NCBI GenBank assembly: GCA_036500965.1 | Contig: DASYBC010000150.1 | Location: forward strand, 1-43,925 | Reading direction: 5' to 3' | Length of the DNA: 43,925 bases | Source of the DNA: AP-15 sp036500965 | Lineage (GTDB): Bacteria; Pseudomonadota; Alphaproteobacteria; ATCC43930; CGMCC-115725 | Shown here: one piece after another, positions 8,961 through 17,340 of the stretch | How positions within the stretch are numbered: the stretch's first letter is position 1 | How the letters are laid out: every line of letters starts with the position of its first letter | The notes under the pieces: generated by a model | Seen by the model: only the letters and a program-made list of their open reading frames with translations | What the model was told of the DNA's origin: nothing | Databases searched by the model: none | Made by a program: the position numbers and the translations under genes

Positions 8961-8992
8961 CCGGCATCCTGTTCTGACCGGCATCCTGTTCC
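8942..8992. repeat. 17-bp direct repeat, three copies spanning the porin stop codon
   Basis: The unit GACCGGCATCCTGTTCT occurs at 8942 and 8959 exactly, and at 8976 with one change at the last base. Each unit carries the porin's terminal codons (TGILF) followed by TGA when read with the next unit. The copies after the stop are untranslated, so the array is a duplication of the gene's own 3' end. Confidence 0.9.
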
Positions 8993-9052
8993 GAGCTAAC
9001 CGTCCGCGCCGGCGCGGAAGTTCACCGCTGCGCCTCGATCGGATCAGCTGGT

Positions 9053-9076
9053 AGAGTGTGAACCAGATCACACTCT
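9053..9076. promoter_or_regulatory. CRP-type binding site (TGTGA-N6-TCACA)
   Basis: Perfect 9-bp inverted arms (AGAGTGTGA and its complement) surround a 6-bp centre. The core TGTGA-N6-TCACA at 9057-9072 is an exact match to the CRP half-site consensus and spacing. The site is centred about 72 bp upstream of the HAD phosphatase GTG, whose operon's second gene is a CpdA-like phosphodiesterase. It could also form an RNA hairpin acting as a porin terminator, but no T-run follows. Confidence 0.65.
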
Positions 9077-9136
9077 CCCCCCGCCGATGTGGTCATGTTG
9101 CAATTCGTTCCCGGCGGGGTCTCGGAAAGGCGTTGC

Positions 9137-9802
9137 GTGCCCGATCTCGTCATTTTCGATTGCGACGGTGTGCTGGTCGACAGCGAGGTCATCTTTGCCC
9201 GAATCCTCGGCGAGTGCCTGACCGCAGCCGATTGTCCGGCGACGGCGGCGGAAGCTCTGGTGCTTGGTTTCGGCAAGAACCGCGACACGCTGACCGCCGC
9301 GGTCGAGGCCCGCTTTGGCCGCTCGCTGCCGGACGGGTTTTTCGAGACGATGCGGGCGCGCACCGCACTCGCCCTCGAACGCGAGCTGGTCCCGATGCCG
9401 GGGATCGAAGCGCTGCTGGAGGCGTTGCCGGCGGCGCGTTGCGTCGCCTCGAACGGCCATCTCGTCCGGGTGCGCGAGCGTCTGGCGCTGACCGGGTTGC
9501 TGCGCTTCTTCGATCCGCATGTCTACAGCGCCATGCAGGTGCCCTATGGCAAGCCCGCGCCCGACCTGTTTCTGCTGGCGGCGCGGCAATTGGGCGCGCA
9601 TCCGGCTTCCTGCCTGGTGATCGAGGACAGCGTCGTCGGCGTCGCCGCCGCGGCTGCCGCCGGCATGCCGGTCATCGGCTTTTGCGGCGGCAGCCATTGC
9701 CCTGATGGCCACGCCGAGCAGCTGATCGCCGCCGGCTGCTCGCTGGTGTTCATGCGAATGGCCGAGCTGATGGCCCATCTATGCGAGGGGCAATGCGGAT
9801 AA
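9137..9802 (+). CDS. HAD-family phosphatase (subfamily IA, Gph/beta-PGM like)
   Basis: 221-residue haloacid-dehalogenase hydrolase, acting on a small phosphorylated metabolite through an aspartyl-phosphate. Motif I is FDCDGVLVDSE (Asp8, Asp10), motif II Ser in ASNGH, motif III Lys in GKPAPDLF, and motif IV VIEDSVVG. The helical cap between motifs I and II fits subfamily IA. The GTG at 9137 has GGAAAGG 6 bp upstream; open codons before it are ignored. The 3' end overlaps the phosphodiesterase gene by 10 bp, so the two are translationally linked. A CRP-type palindrome precedes the pair. Confidence 0.85.
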   Translation: MPDLVIFDCDGVLVDSEVIFARILGECLTAADCPATAAEALVLGFGKNRDTLTAAVEARFGRSLPDGFFETMRARTALALERELVPMPGIEALLEALPAARCVASNGHLVRVRERLALTGLLRFFDPHVYSAMQVPYGKPAPDLFLLAARQLGAHPASCLVIEDSVVGVAAAAAAGMPVIGFCGGSHCPDGHAEQLIAAGCSLVFMRMAELMAHLCEGQCG

Positions 9803-10635
9803 TCCAGATCACCGACACCCATCTGAGCCGCGGCAAGGCGCATTTCCTCGATAATTGGGCGCCGCTTGCGCAATGGATTACGACGCAATGCCCGGACTTG
9901 GTGATCCATACCGGCGATGTCACGATCGACGGCGCCGATGTCGAGGACGACCTCGCTTACGCCAGCCGGCTGCTGCGCGACCTCGGGGTACGGGTTCGCG
10001 CGGTTCCGGGCAATCACGACGTCGGTGAAGCCGGGCATCACCGACAGCCGGTAAATCACGAGCGTCTGGCGCGCTGGCGCCGTCATTTCGGCCCGGATTG
10101 GTGGTTCGAGGATATCGGCGGCGGCGCCGGGGGCTGGCGGCTGATCGGGCTCGACGCGCTCATTCTCGGCAGCGGCTCGAGCGAGGCGGCGGCGCAGGCC
10201 CGCTGGTTCGAGGCAGCGATGAACGGGGCCGACAGCCGGCGGATCGCCTGGTTTTTGCACAAGCCTTTGTTCCTCGACAGCCCCGATGAGGGCGACACCG
10301 GGTATTGGTCGGTCAAGCCCGAGCCGCGCGCCTGGCTGATGGCGCTGGTCCGCCGCCATCGGGTGGCGCTCGTCGGCAGCGGCCACCTGCACAAGGCGCA
10401 CGATTTTGGCCGTGACGGCACCCGTTACCTGTGGGCGCCGGCATCGAGCTTTCTGGTCGGCGAGATGCAGCCGGGCATGCCTGGCGAAAAACGCCTCGGC
10501 GCGGCTCGTTACGAGCTCGACGGCGAGCCGCTCGGCGCCGAAATCGTCGAAGTGCCTGGCCTCTCCCGGCATTGGCTCGACGATGTGATCGCCGAAGTCT
10601 ATCCGCGCCCGCCCGCGTCCGCCGATACGGGCTGA
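9793..10635 (+). CDS. CpdA-like calcineurin-type phosphoesterase
   Basis: 280-residue class III metallophosphoesterase, the family that includes the 3',5'-cAMP phosphodiesterase CpdA (about 275 residues). The dinuclear metal ligands are visible in order: TDTHLS (Asp8, His10), HTGDVTIDGA, PGNHD, the later HKPLF, and SGHLHK. The ATG at 9793 follows GAGGGG and lies inside the end of the HAD gene. Together with the upstream CRP-type site this suggests cAMP turnover under CRP control, which is an inference from context. GpdQ-like glycerophosphodiesterase is the main alternative. Its last 37 bp overlap the convergent histidine phosphatase gene. Confidence 0.8.
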   Translation: MRIIQITDTHLSRGKAHFLDNWAPLAQWITTQCPDLVIHTGDVTIDGADVEDDLAYASRLLRDLGVRVRAVPGNHDVGEAGHHRQPVNHERLARWRRHFGPDWWFEDIGGGAGGWRLIGLDALILGSGSSEAAAQARWFEAAMNGADSRRIAWFLHKPLFLDSPDEGDTGYWSVKPEPRAWLMALVRRHRVALVGSGHLHKAHDFGRDGTRYLWAPASSFLVGEMQPGMPGEKRLGAARYELDGEPLGAEIVEVPGLSRHWLDDVIAEVYPRPPASADTG

Positions 10636-11213
10636 ACGCGGAGCTCCTCAATGGCTCCCGCCGAAAGCCGAAAGATGCGGTCCTGCGGCACCGGCAAGGT
10701 CAATGCGACGGCGCGCGACAGACCCGCGTAGCGGCCGCGCAGGACGCGGCCGACCAGCCCATGCGCGACGGCGATAATCGAAGCCCGTTCGTCCTGCTCG
10801 GCCAACCAGTCGCCGATGCGGGCGGCAAACGCGGCGTGGCTATCGCCGTCAGGCGAGCGGAAATACCATTCGTGGCGCCCGTCACCGTCGAAAATTCCCG
10901 GCGAACGAGCGGCGATCTGGCGATAGGTCAAGCCGTCCCACGAACCGAGCGAATGCTCGCGCAGCCGATCGTCCACCGCGATCGCGCGACCGGCGCCGAG
11001 CCGCTCGCGAATGATTTCGGCGGTTCGATAGGCCCGACCCTGCGGGCTGGCGACGATCGGCGCCGTGGCGGCCTCGGGCAAGGCCGCCAGCAGCCGGCCG
11101 ATGGCGTCGGCCTGGGCGATGCCGCGCGTGGTCAATGGCGAGTCGAGCCGGCCCTGAAACCGCCGCTGCAAATTCCACTCGGTCTCGCCGTGCCGGACCA
11201 GCAGAATGGTCAC
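10599..11213 (-). CDS. histidine phosphatase (phosphoglycerate mutase-like)
   Basis: 204-residue histidine phosphatase. The catalytic motif LVRHGETEWN sits at residues 5-14 (phospho-acceptor His8), Arg follows in ASPQGRAYRTAE, the acidic residue is in LREHSLGSWDG, and the second His is in VAHGLVGR. This composition fits broad-specificity phosphatases of the PhoE/CobC type more than glycolytic mutase. The start overlaps the GNAT gene by 4 bp (ATGA), so the two are cotranscribed. The 3' end overlaps the convergent phosphodiesterase gene. Confidence 0.87.
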   Translation of the reverse strand: MTILLVRHGETEWNLQRRFQGRLDSPLTTRGIAQADAIGRLLAALPEAATAPIVASPQGRAYRTAEIIRERLGAGRAIAVDDRLREHSLGSWDGLTYRQIAARSPGIFDGDGRHEWYFRSPDGDSHAAFAARIGDWLAEQDERASIIAVAHGLVGRVLRGRYAGLSRAVALTLPVPQDRIFRLSAGAIEELRVQPVSADAGGRG

Positions 11214-11776
11214 GGGGCGGGGTGGGGGTTGCGCAGGCGATAGAGGACGTGCCGCTTCAGCGGGCCCTCCGGGACGTTCGGGTGGTCGTAATCGTCTTCG
11301 GGCGCCCGCATCATGCCGAGCCGCTCCATGACCCGGCGCGAGCGCAGATTGGCCGGCACCGTCACCGCGACAATCTCGCGGAGGCCGAGCGAGTCAAAGC
11401 CGTAGTCGAGCGCCGCGCCCGCAGCCTCGGTTGCGTAGCCACGCCCCCAATAGGCGCGAGCGAGCCGCCAGGCGATCTCGACAGCCGGCGTGAAATGCGC
11501 CTCGTACGGGATCCAGGCGAGCCCGACTACCCCAATAAAGCTCGCGACGCCCGGGATTTCGACGGCCCACCGGCCAAAGCCGTGGTCGCGCCAATGCGCC
11601 TGCAGCCGCGCCGCCCAGGACTCGCACCCGCCCGGCTGCGCTATCGGCAGCAAAAATTCCATGACGGCCGGGTTGGCGGACATCGCGGCGAAGGCGGCGA
11701 GGTCTGCGTCACGCCACGGGCGCAGCAACAGGCGCGAGGTCCGCAGCGAAACCGGCCCCGGTCTTTCTTCCGGCAT
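11210..11776 (-). CDS. GNAT N-acetyltransferase (RimJ/RimL type)
   Basis: 188-residue acetyl-CoA-dependent acetyltransferase. The opening LRTSRLLLRPWRDADL is the standard start of the RimJ/RimL/Acetyltransf_3 group. The acetyl-CoA pyrophosphate loop is seen as ARAYWGRGYATEAAGAAL (about 108-125), followed by the ANLRSRRVMERLGM helix. The substrate is unknown; many such proteins modify free amines or protein N-termini. It overlaps the downstream histidine phosphatase gene (ATGA) and starts 18 bp after the enoyl-CoA hydratase stop codon. Confidence 0.87.
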   Translation of the reverse strand: MPEERPGPVSLRTSRLLLRPWRDADLAAFAAMSANPAVMEFLLPIAQPGGCESWAARLQAHWRDHGFGRWAVEIPGVASFIGVVGLAWIPYEAHFTPAVEIAWRLARAYWGRGYATEAAGAALDYGFDSLGLREIVAVTVPANLRSRRVMERLGMMRAPEDDYDHPNVPEGPLKRHVLYRLRNPHPAP

Positions 11777-11794
11777 GGCGAGGGGATCGGCACA

Positions 11795-12595
11795 CTAGCG
11801 CCCTTTGAACGCGGGCTTGCGCTTTTCCATAAAAGCGGTGCGGCCCTCGGCGTAGTCGGCGCTGGCGAAGCATTCATCGACCAGGCGCTTGCACAGCGCG
11901 AGATCGCGCGCGCTCTCATCCTTCAGCGCCTCGCGAATCGCGACCTTGGCCGCGCGCACGGTCAATGGCGCGTTGGCGGCGATCATCGTGCAACATTCCT
12001 CGACATGGCTTTCGAGGGTGTCGGGCGGCACCACCTGGTTGACGAGCCCCATGCGCAGCGCCTCCTCGGCGGTGAACTGGCGCGCGGTATAGAAGATCTC
12101 GCGGGCGTAGGCGGGGCCGACCAGATCGACCAGCTTCTTGATCCCGTCATAGGCGTAGCCGAGGCCGAGCTTGGCCGCCGGAACGCCGAATTTCGAGCCC
12201 TCGGCGGCGATGCGCAGGTCGCAGGCGAGCGCGGTCCCCACCCCGCCGCCGATGCAATAGCCGCGGATCATCGCGATCGTCGGCTTCAAGGTTTCCTGCA
12301 GGCGCAGCCGCGCCCCCTCGGAGATCTTGGCATAGGCGGCAGCCGCCTCCTCCGAGGCGCGCCGTTCCTTGAATTCCGAGATGTCGGCGCCCGAGACAAA
12401 GGCGCGGCCGCCGGCGCCGCTGACGACGATCACCCGGATCGCCTCGTCGGCCTCGAAATCGTCGATGATCTGGCTCACCCCCTGCCACATCTCGAGCGAG
12501 ACCGCGTTGTGCCGGGCCGGGTTGTTGAAGATCAGGTGGCCGATTGCCCCATCTTTTCGGGCGATCATTTTGCTGGTCAAAGGCTGGTCGAGCAT
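11795..12595 (-). CDS. enoyl-CoA hydratase/isomerase family protein
   Basis: 266-residue crotonase-fold enzyme that acts on acyl-CoA thioesters. The oxyanion-hole segments are FVSGADISEF (about 66-75) and IRGYCIGGGVGTALACDLRIA (about 106-126). The typical active-site Glu positions after GGG are not conserved in an obvious way, so hydratase versus isomerase or hydrolase is open. The ATG at 12595 is chosen because homology begins immediately (MLDQPLTSKMIARKDGAIGHLIFNNP without its middle); the long open extension upstream is antisense noise. It is flanked by an MFS gene and a GNAT gene on the same strand. Confidence 0.87.
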   Translation of the reverse strand: MLDQPLTSKMIARKDGAIGHLIFNNPARHNAVSLEMWQGVSQIIDDFEADEAIRVIVVSGAGGRAFVSGADISEFKERRASEEAAAAYAKISEGARLRLQETLKPTIAMIRGYCIGGGVGTALACDLRIAAEGSKFGVPAAKLGLGYAYDGIKKLVDLVGPAYAREIFYTARQFTAEEALRMGLVNQVVPPDTLESHVEECCTMIAANAPLTVRAAKVAIREALKDESARDLALCKRLVDECFASADYAEGRTAFMEKRKPAFKGR

Positions 12596-12678
12596 AATGC
12601 GTTCGGGCTCCTCGGTGGGTCTCGGCACTGTGGCAGATCGCATGACGCGGCGCATCCGCCATTCTCGCGCGCGCGGGC

Positions 12679-13971
12679 TCAGCCTCCGGCGACGGCAAGG
12701 CCGCCGCTCTGGGCCACGGTCTCGATCGGGCGGTCCGGTCGGATCCAGTAGGTCATCACGATGGCGAACAGCAGCAGCCCGATGGAAAAGGCGAACGGCG
12801 TCGTCCAGCTGCCGGTCCGCTGCAGGATCCAGCCGAAGGCGACCGGCGACAAAATCCCGGCGACGGCGCCCGCGGCATTCATCAGCGCGCTCGAAGAGCC
12901 GGCGTAATCGGGGGCGATGTCCATTGTCGCCGTCCACAACGGCGAAATCGCGAAACCGAGGAAGAACAGCGCCACAGTGAAGCCGGTGAGCCCGATCGCG
13001 AGATCATGGACCATTATCGCCGGCACCAGCGCCGCCACCACGAGAACCCAGCTGCCGGCGATCAGCGCCGAGCGCGCGATCTGTAGTCGCCGAGTCCGGC
13101 GCAGCAGATAGTCGGTGACCACGCCGCCAAGCAGCTCGGCGATCATCGCGCAGAACAGCATCGCGGCGTAAAACAGCGACGATTTCTTCAGGTCGAGGCC
13201 GTAATTCTTCTGGAACAAGGACGGCATCCAGGTCACGTACAGCCAGCCGGTCCAGCCCTGGCAGAAATAGATGATCATCAACGGCGCGACGCGCGGGACG
13301 AGCCGCCGCCACGGCACCGGTCCGGAACCGCTGCGCCTTCCGGGATCGGCAATCGGCAGCGCGGCCAGCTCCGTGCCGGTGATGCCGGGATGTTGCCGCG
13401 GGTCCTCATGGAAAAACGACCACCACAGGGCCGCCCAAACGGCCGACAAGACGCCGAGCGCGACGAATGAAAAGCGCCACGAAAACCAGGTGATCAGGAA
13501 AGCGACGATCGGCGCCGACGCGCCGGCGCCGAGACGCCCGGCGGAGTGGGTGAGGCCGACCATCGTGCCGCGCGAGGCGAGCGAGGTCCATTTCGAGAGC
13601 GCCCTGGCGGCCGCCGGCAAGGTGGCGCCTTCGCCCATGCCGAGCACCAGGCGCACGGCGAACAGCGAAAGAAGCCCGGCCACCGCCCCGGTGACGATCG
13701 TCGTGACCGACCACGCCACGCCGCAGACCGTCAGAGTGCGGCGCGCGCCAAAGCGGTCGGCAAACCAGCCTCCGACCAGCTGAAACGGGGCATAAGAGTA
13801 GTTGAACGCCGAAAAAGCGAGGCCGAGCGCAATATTGCTCAGACCCAGCTCCTTCTGCATCACCGGCGCCGCCGCGGCCAGATTGACGCGGTCGATGAAG
13901 AGGATGAACTCCATCATGCACAGGAGGGCGAGGAAGTTCCTGGTCGCACGACCGCCGAGGCCGAACAGCAT
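12679..13971 (-). CDS. MFS transporter (ACS/organic anion symporter type)
   Basis: 430-residue inner-membrane permease with twelve predicted helices. The first helix (LLCMMEFILFIDRVNLAAAAP) has the FIDRVNL pattern of the anion:cation symporter family (sugar acids, phthalate, tartrate). MFS motif A appears as GGWFADRFGARRT. The start is the ATG at 13971 with AGGAA 7 bp upstream; the frame is open for another 31 codons that lack homology. The neighbouring CoA hydratases suggest uptake of an organic acid that is later degraded as a CoA thioester, which is inference. Confidence 0.88.
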   Translation of the reverse strand: MLFGLGGRATRNFLALLCMMEFILFIDRVNLAAAAPVMQKELGLSNIALGLAFSAFNYSYAPFQLVGGWFADRFGARRTLTVCGVAWSVTTIVTGAVAGLLSLFAVRLVLGMGEGATLPAAARALSKWTSLASRGTMVGLTHSAGRLGAGASAPIVAFLITWFSWRFSFVALGVLSAVWAALWWSFFHEDPRQHPGITGTELAALPIADPGRRSGSGPVPWRRLVPRVAPLMIIYFCQGWTGWLYVTWMPSLFQKNYGLDLKKSSLFYAAMLFCAMIAELLGGVVTDYLLRRTRRLQIARSALIAGSWVLVVAALVPAIMVHDLAIGLTGFTVALFFLGFAISPLWTATMDIAPDYAGSSSALMNAAGAVAGILSPVAFGWILQRTGSWTTPFAFSIGLLLFAIVMTYWIRPDRPIETVAQSGGLAVAGG

Positions 13972-14106
13972 GTTGCCGATTCCTGCCGTGTCGGGACATA
14001 GTGTCGCAGATCCGGCGGCGTCCCCGACCGGCGGATTATTCACGGCCGCTATGCCCGCCACCACCTCAGCGCAGCGGCCGGTCGAGCCGGCGGCGCAGCG
14101 CCGCGA

Positions 14107-14553
14107 TCACCGCATGGGCGGGCCGAGTGGGGCCAAACCAAGCCGGGGAATCTCGATCGCCGGGCAGCGGTTCATCACGACCTTGAGGCCGCGGGCTTCG
14201 GCGCGGGCGGCGGCCTCGTCGTCGCGCACGCCGAGCTGCATCCACACCACCTTGGCGCCGGCCGCGATCGCCGCATCGACGGCCTCGCCTGCAAGCTCGC
14301 TGCGGCGGAACACATCGACCATGTCGACGGGCTCAGGGACATCGGCGAGCGCGGCATAGCAGGTCTCGCCGAGGATCGCGCCGCCAACGGCATTGGGGTT
14401 GACCGGGATCGTGCGATAGCCCATCCGCTGCAGATAGGCCATGACCCGGTGGCTCGGCCGCTCCCGCCTGGGGCTCGCGCCGATGACGGCGATGGTCCGC
14501 GCGCTGGTCAGGATGCCGCGCAGATGGGCGTCGGAATAGCTGTTGTGGTCCAT
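14107..14553 (-). CDS. CoA-binding domain protein (YccU type)
   Basis: 148-residue single Rossmann CoA-binding domain, the same fold as the N-terminal part of succinyl-CoA synthetase alpha. Visible are TIAVIGASPRRERPSHRVMAYLQRMGY (about residues 20-46), the PVNPNA strand, and VDMVDVFRRSE. Most YccU-like proteins are 130-150 residues, as here. The function in the cell is not established. It follows the enoyl-CoA hydratase gene by 7 bp on the same strand. Confidence 0.87.
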   Translation of the reverse strand: MDHNSYSDAHLRGILTSARTIAVIGASPRRERPSHRVMAYLQRMGYRTIPVNPNAVGGAILGETCYAALADVPEPVDMVDVFRRSELAGEAVDAAIAAGAKVVWMQLGVRDDEAAARAEARGLKVVMNRCPAIEIPRLGLAPLGPPMR

Positions 14554-14560
14554 TCGATCC

Positions 14561-15364
14561 TCAGCGGTCCTGCCATTTGGGGGCGCGCCTGGCGAGAAAG
14601 GCGTCGATGCCCTCGCCGGCGTCGGCCGAGAGCATGTTGGTCGTCATCACGTCGGCGGCGTAGCGGTAGGCGGCGGCGAGGTCGAGCTCAGCCTGCCGAT
14701 AGAACGCCTCCTTGCCGATCGCCACGGTGAACGCGGACTTGCCCGCAATCTCGTGGGCCAGCGCATCCACCGCCGCGCGCAACTCGCCGCTCGGCACGAC
14801 GCAGTTGACGAGCCCGATCTCGCGCGCCCGCGCCGCGCCGATCAGCTCGCCGGTCAGCAGCATCTCCATTGCCGCCTTGCGCCCGACCGCGCGCGACAAC
14901 GCCACCATCGGGGTCGAGCAGAACAAGCCGATATTGACCCCGGGGGTGGCGAAGCGGGCATCCTCGGCGGCGACCGCCAGATCGCAGCTGGCAACCAGCT
15001 GACAGCCGGCCGCGGTGGCGACGCCGTGCACCTCGGCGATGACCGGCTTTGACAGGCGGACGATCGCCAGCATCAATTCGCTGCATTGCGCGAACAGGCG
15101 CTCGTAGGCCTCGCGCCGGCGGTCGGCACGGATCTCGCGCAAATCATGGCCGGCGCAAAACACCGGTCCAGCGCCGGCAATGACAACGACCCTGGCCTGC
15201 GGGTCTTTGGCGGCGCGGCCGAGCGCCGCAATCATCGCCGCCATCAGCGCCGCCGACAGCGCGTTGCGCGCCTGCGGCCGGTTCATCATCAGCCGCAAGA
15301 CCCCGCTCTCGGATGCTTCGAGCAGCAGCGCAGCATCTTCTCTCTCCTTGGGCATCGCCGTCAT
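14561..15364 (-). CDS. enoyl-CoA hydratase (ECHDC3-like)
   Basis: 267-residue crotonase-family enzyme. The oxyanion-hole segments are FCAGHDLREI and VHGVATAAGCQLVASCDLAVA, and CSTPMVALSRAVGRKAAMEML is the subgroup hallmark of ECHDC3-like proteins. The ATG at 15364 is chosen because GAAGG lies about 5 bp before it; a GTG four codons upstream and an ATG three codons downstream are alternatives. It leads the minus-strand run that continues into the CoA-binding and MFS genes and is divergent from the Rieske oxygenase gene. Confidence 0.87.
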   Translation of the reverse strand: MTAMPKEREDAALLLEASESGVLRLMMNRPQARNALSAALMAAMIAALGRAAKDPQARVVVIAGAGPVFCAGHDLREIRADRRREAYERLFAQCSELMLAIVRLSKPVIAEVHGVATAAGCQLVASCDLAVAAEDARFATPGVNIGLFCSTPMVALSRAVGRKAAMEMLLTGELIGAARAREIGLVNCVVPSGELRAAVDALAHEIAGKSAFTVAIGKEAFYRQAELDLAAAYRYAADVMTTNMLSADAGEGIDAFLARRAPKWQDR

Positions 15365-15456
15365 CGCCGCCTTCACCCTTGCCTGCCCGACGCGGAACCG
15401 CGACTGTCACGCTGGCGCTTTGCCGCGGCAACAGGTATTTTCAGGGGAGCGACGAA

Positions 15457-16491
15457 GTGGAGGACAGCGCCGCGCCGCTGCGAGAGGCGTGGTACTACGC
15501 GGCCGCCGGGCGGCGGCTCCGACCGCGGGCGATGGTGGCCAAGATCATGCTCGGCGAGCCGGTGCTGATCGGCCGCGATGCCGGCGGCGCCCCATTCGCG
15601 CTGCGCGACTTGTGCCCGCATCGCGGCATGCGGCTCAGCGCCGGCCGCTTTGACGGGCATGAGGTCGAATGCTGCTATCACGGCTGGCGCTTCGCCACCG
15701 GCGGGCATTGCACGGCGATCCCGGCCCTGGTGCCAGGCCAGGCCTTCACCCCCGAGCGGGTGCAGGTGCGCAGCTACCCGGCGCGCGAGGTGCAAGGCAA
15801 CATCTGGATTTATCTCGGCGACGACCCGGCAGCGGCGCCGGACATCCCGCTGGTCGACGGGTTTGACGGAGCCATCCCTCAGCTGGTCGAGACGGTCGCG
15901 TTCGCGGCGGCGATCGACCATGCCGTGGTCGGGCTGATGGACCCGACGCATGGGCCATTTGTCCACCGCGCCTGGTGGTGGCGCTCGCGCCGTTCGATCC
16001 AGCTCAAGGCCAAGGCATTTGCACCATCGCCCTGGGGCTTCACGATGAGCCGGCACGCCCCCTCGACGAATTCGCGCGCCTACCGGCTGTTGGGCGGGGC
16101 GCCCGAAACCGAGATCGTCTTTCGCCTGCCGAGCGTGCGCATCGAGAACATCCGCGCCGGTCGCCATCTCGTTGGCAATCTGACCGCGCTCACCCCGATC
16201 GACGAGGAGACGACCGAGATCAACCACTGCATCTATTGGACCGCGCCGTGGCTCGGCATTTTGAAGCCGCTGCTGCGGCCCTACGTGCGCGCCTTTCTGC
16301 ACCAGGACCGCGCGATCATGGAGCGCCAGCGCGATGGGCTGCGCTGGGGGCCGCCGCTGATGCTGATCGACGACGCGGACACCCAGGCGAAATGGTACTA
16401 CCGATTGAAGCGCGAATACCGTCGCGCCCGCGCCGAGGGCCGGCCATTCGAGAACCCGCTCAAGCCCCGTATCCTCAACTGGCGCAGCTAG
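15457..16491 (+). CDS. Rieske non-heme iron oxygenase, alpha subunit type
   Basis: 344-residue mononuclear-iron oxygenase that needs an external reductase. The Rieske [2Fe-2S] ligands are C53-P-H55 and C72-x2-H75, separated by the standard 16 residues. The catalytic iron site follows in DHAVVGLMDPTHGPFVH (two His), with the Asp ligand expected near the C-terminus. This layout matches the VanA/PaO-like monooxygenases and O-demethylases. The GTG at 15457 follows AGGGGAGC; the open frame reaching back to 15313 overlaps the divergent hydratase gene and is not used. It is paired with an SDR gene; the substrate is unknown. A 14-bp repeat array starts just after the stop. Confidence 0.85.
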   Translation: MEDSAAPLREAWYYAAAGRRLRPRAMVAKIMLGEPVLIGRDAGGAPFALRDLCPHRGMRLSAGRFDGHEVECCYHGWRFATGGHCTAIPALVPGQAFTPERVQVRSYPAREVQGNIWIYLGDDPAAAPDIPLVDGFDGAIPQLVETVAFAAAIDHAVVGLMDPTHGPFVHRAWWWRSRRSIQLKAKAFAPSPWGFTMSRHAPSTNSRAYRLLGGAPETEIVFRLPSVRIENIRAGRHLVGNLTALTPIDEETTEINHCIYWTAPWLGILKPLLRPYVRAFLHQDRAIMERQRDGLRWGPPLMLIDDADTQAKWYYRLKREYRRARAEGRPFENPLKPRILNWRS

Positions 16492-16495
16492 CTAA

Positions 16496-16533
16496 GGGAG
16501 TGAGCCTGGGGGAGTGAGCCTGGGGGAGTGAGC
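16496..16533. repeat. 14-bp direct repeat, 2.7 copies
   Basis: The unit GGGAGTGAGCCTGG occurs exactly at 16496 and 16510, followed by the first 10 bases of a third copy at 16524. The array starts 4 bp after the Rieske gene stop. Each unit contains a GGAG and a GTG triplet, so it can mimic ribosome sites and starts in front of the SDR gene. Confidence 0.85.
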
Positions 16534-16581
16534 GATCTGACGGATTTCGCGGTCGGGACGACGGCGCAAGGGAGCGGGATC

Positions 16582-17325
16582 ATGGGCATGCTTGATGGGC
16601 GGGTGGCGCTGGTGACCGGCGGCAGCAAGGGTCTCGGTGCGGCAACCGCCCGCCTGTTCGCGCAGGCCGGGGCTCGGGTCGTCGTGACCTTTGGCAGCGA
16701 CGCCGCGGCGGCCGAGCGCCTGATCGCGAGGCTGCCCGGCGCCGGCCACCGGGCGAGCTGCACGCCGGCGCAGGATACGCGAGCCATCGACAGCCTCGCC
16801 GCCGCCATCGGGGCGACTGAGGGCCGGCTCGATATCGTGGTCAACAATGCCGGCAGCACGCGGGTGATCCCGCATGCCGATCTCCGCGCGCTCGACGACG
16901 AATTCTTCGATTTCGTGCTGGCGGTCAATCTGCGCGGCCCGTTCGCGACGGTGCGCGCCTGCCAGCCGTTGCTCAAGGCGAGCGGGCATGGTCTCGTCGT
17001 CAATGTCGGCTCGGTCTCGGGCGTTCGCGGCGGCGGCAGCAACATCGCCTATGCGGCGGCGAAGGCCGGGCTGCACGCGATGACGATGTCGCTGGCGCGG
17101 GCGCTGGCCCCCGAGATCCGGGTCGTCGCCGTGGCGCCGAGCCTGATGGAGACGCCAATGACCCGGATGTGGACCGCGCAACAGCGCGCCCAACGGATCG
17201 CGAGCAACCCGCTCAAGCGGATCGCCGAGCCCGAGGAGGTGGCCGCGGTGATCCTCGGCCTCGCGACGACAATGAGCTTTGTCAACGGCGCCGTCATCCC
17301 GGTCGACGGCGGCAGCCTGCTGTAG
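16582..17325 (+). CDS. short-chain dehydrogenase/reductase (SDR)
   Basis: 247-residue NAD(P)-dependent oxidoreductase of the classical SDR type. The cofactor motif is TGGSKGLG (12-19), NNAG at 88-91, and the catalytic Ser144, Tyr157 and Lys161 (SVSGVRGGGSNIAYAAAK). The C-terminal VNGAVIPVDGGS is typical of FabG-like members. The ATG at 16582 follows GGGAGCGGG; a GTG at 16528 inside the repeat array would add 18 residues without homology. It probably acts with the Rieske oxygenase on the same pathway. Confidence 0.9.
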   Translation: MGMLDGRVALVTGGSKGLGAATARLFAQAGARVVVTFGSDAAAAERLIARLPGAGHRASCTPAQDTRAIDSLAAAIGATEGRLDIVVNNAGSTRVIPHADLRALDDEFFDFVLAVNLRGPFATVRACQPLLKASGHGLVVNVGSVSGVRGGGSNIAYAAAKAGLHAMTMSLARALAPEIRVVAVAPSLMETPMTRMWTAQQRAQRIASNPLKRIAEPEEVAAVILGLATTMSFVNGAVIPVDGGSLL

Positions 17326-17340
17326 CTGGCCCCCGGGCGA

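Noticed and set aside
9053..9076. Palindrome as intrinsic terminator of the porin gene
   Set aside because: No T-run follows on the plus strand (C-rich instead), and the TGTGA-N6-TCACA core fits a protein-binding site better; the terminator role is kept only as an alternative.
11135..12751. 538-codon plus-strand frame across GNAT and hydratase genes
   Set aside because: It spans three minus-strand genes with intact motifs; the product has no recognisable domain.
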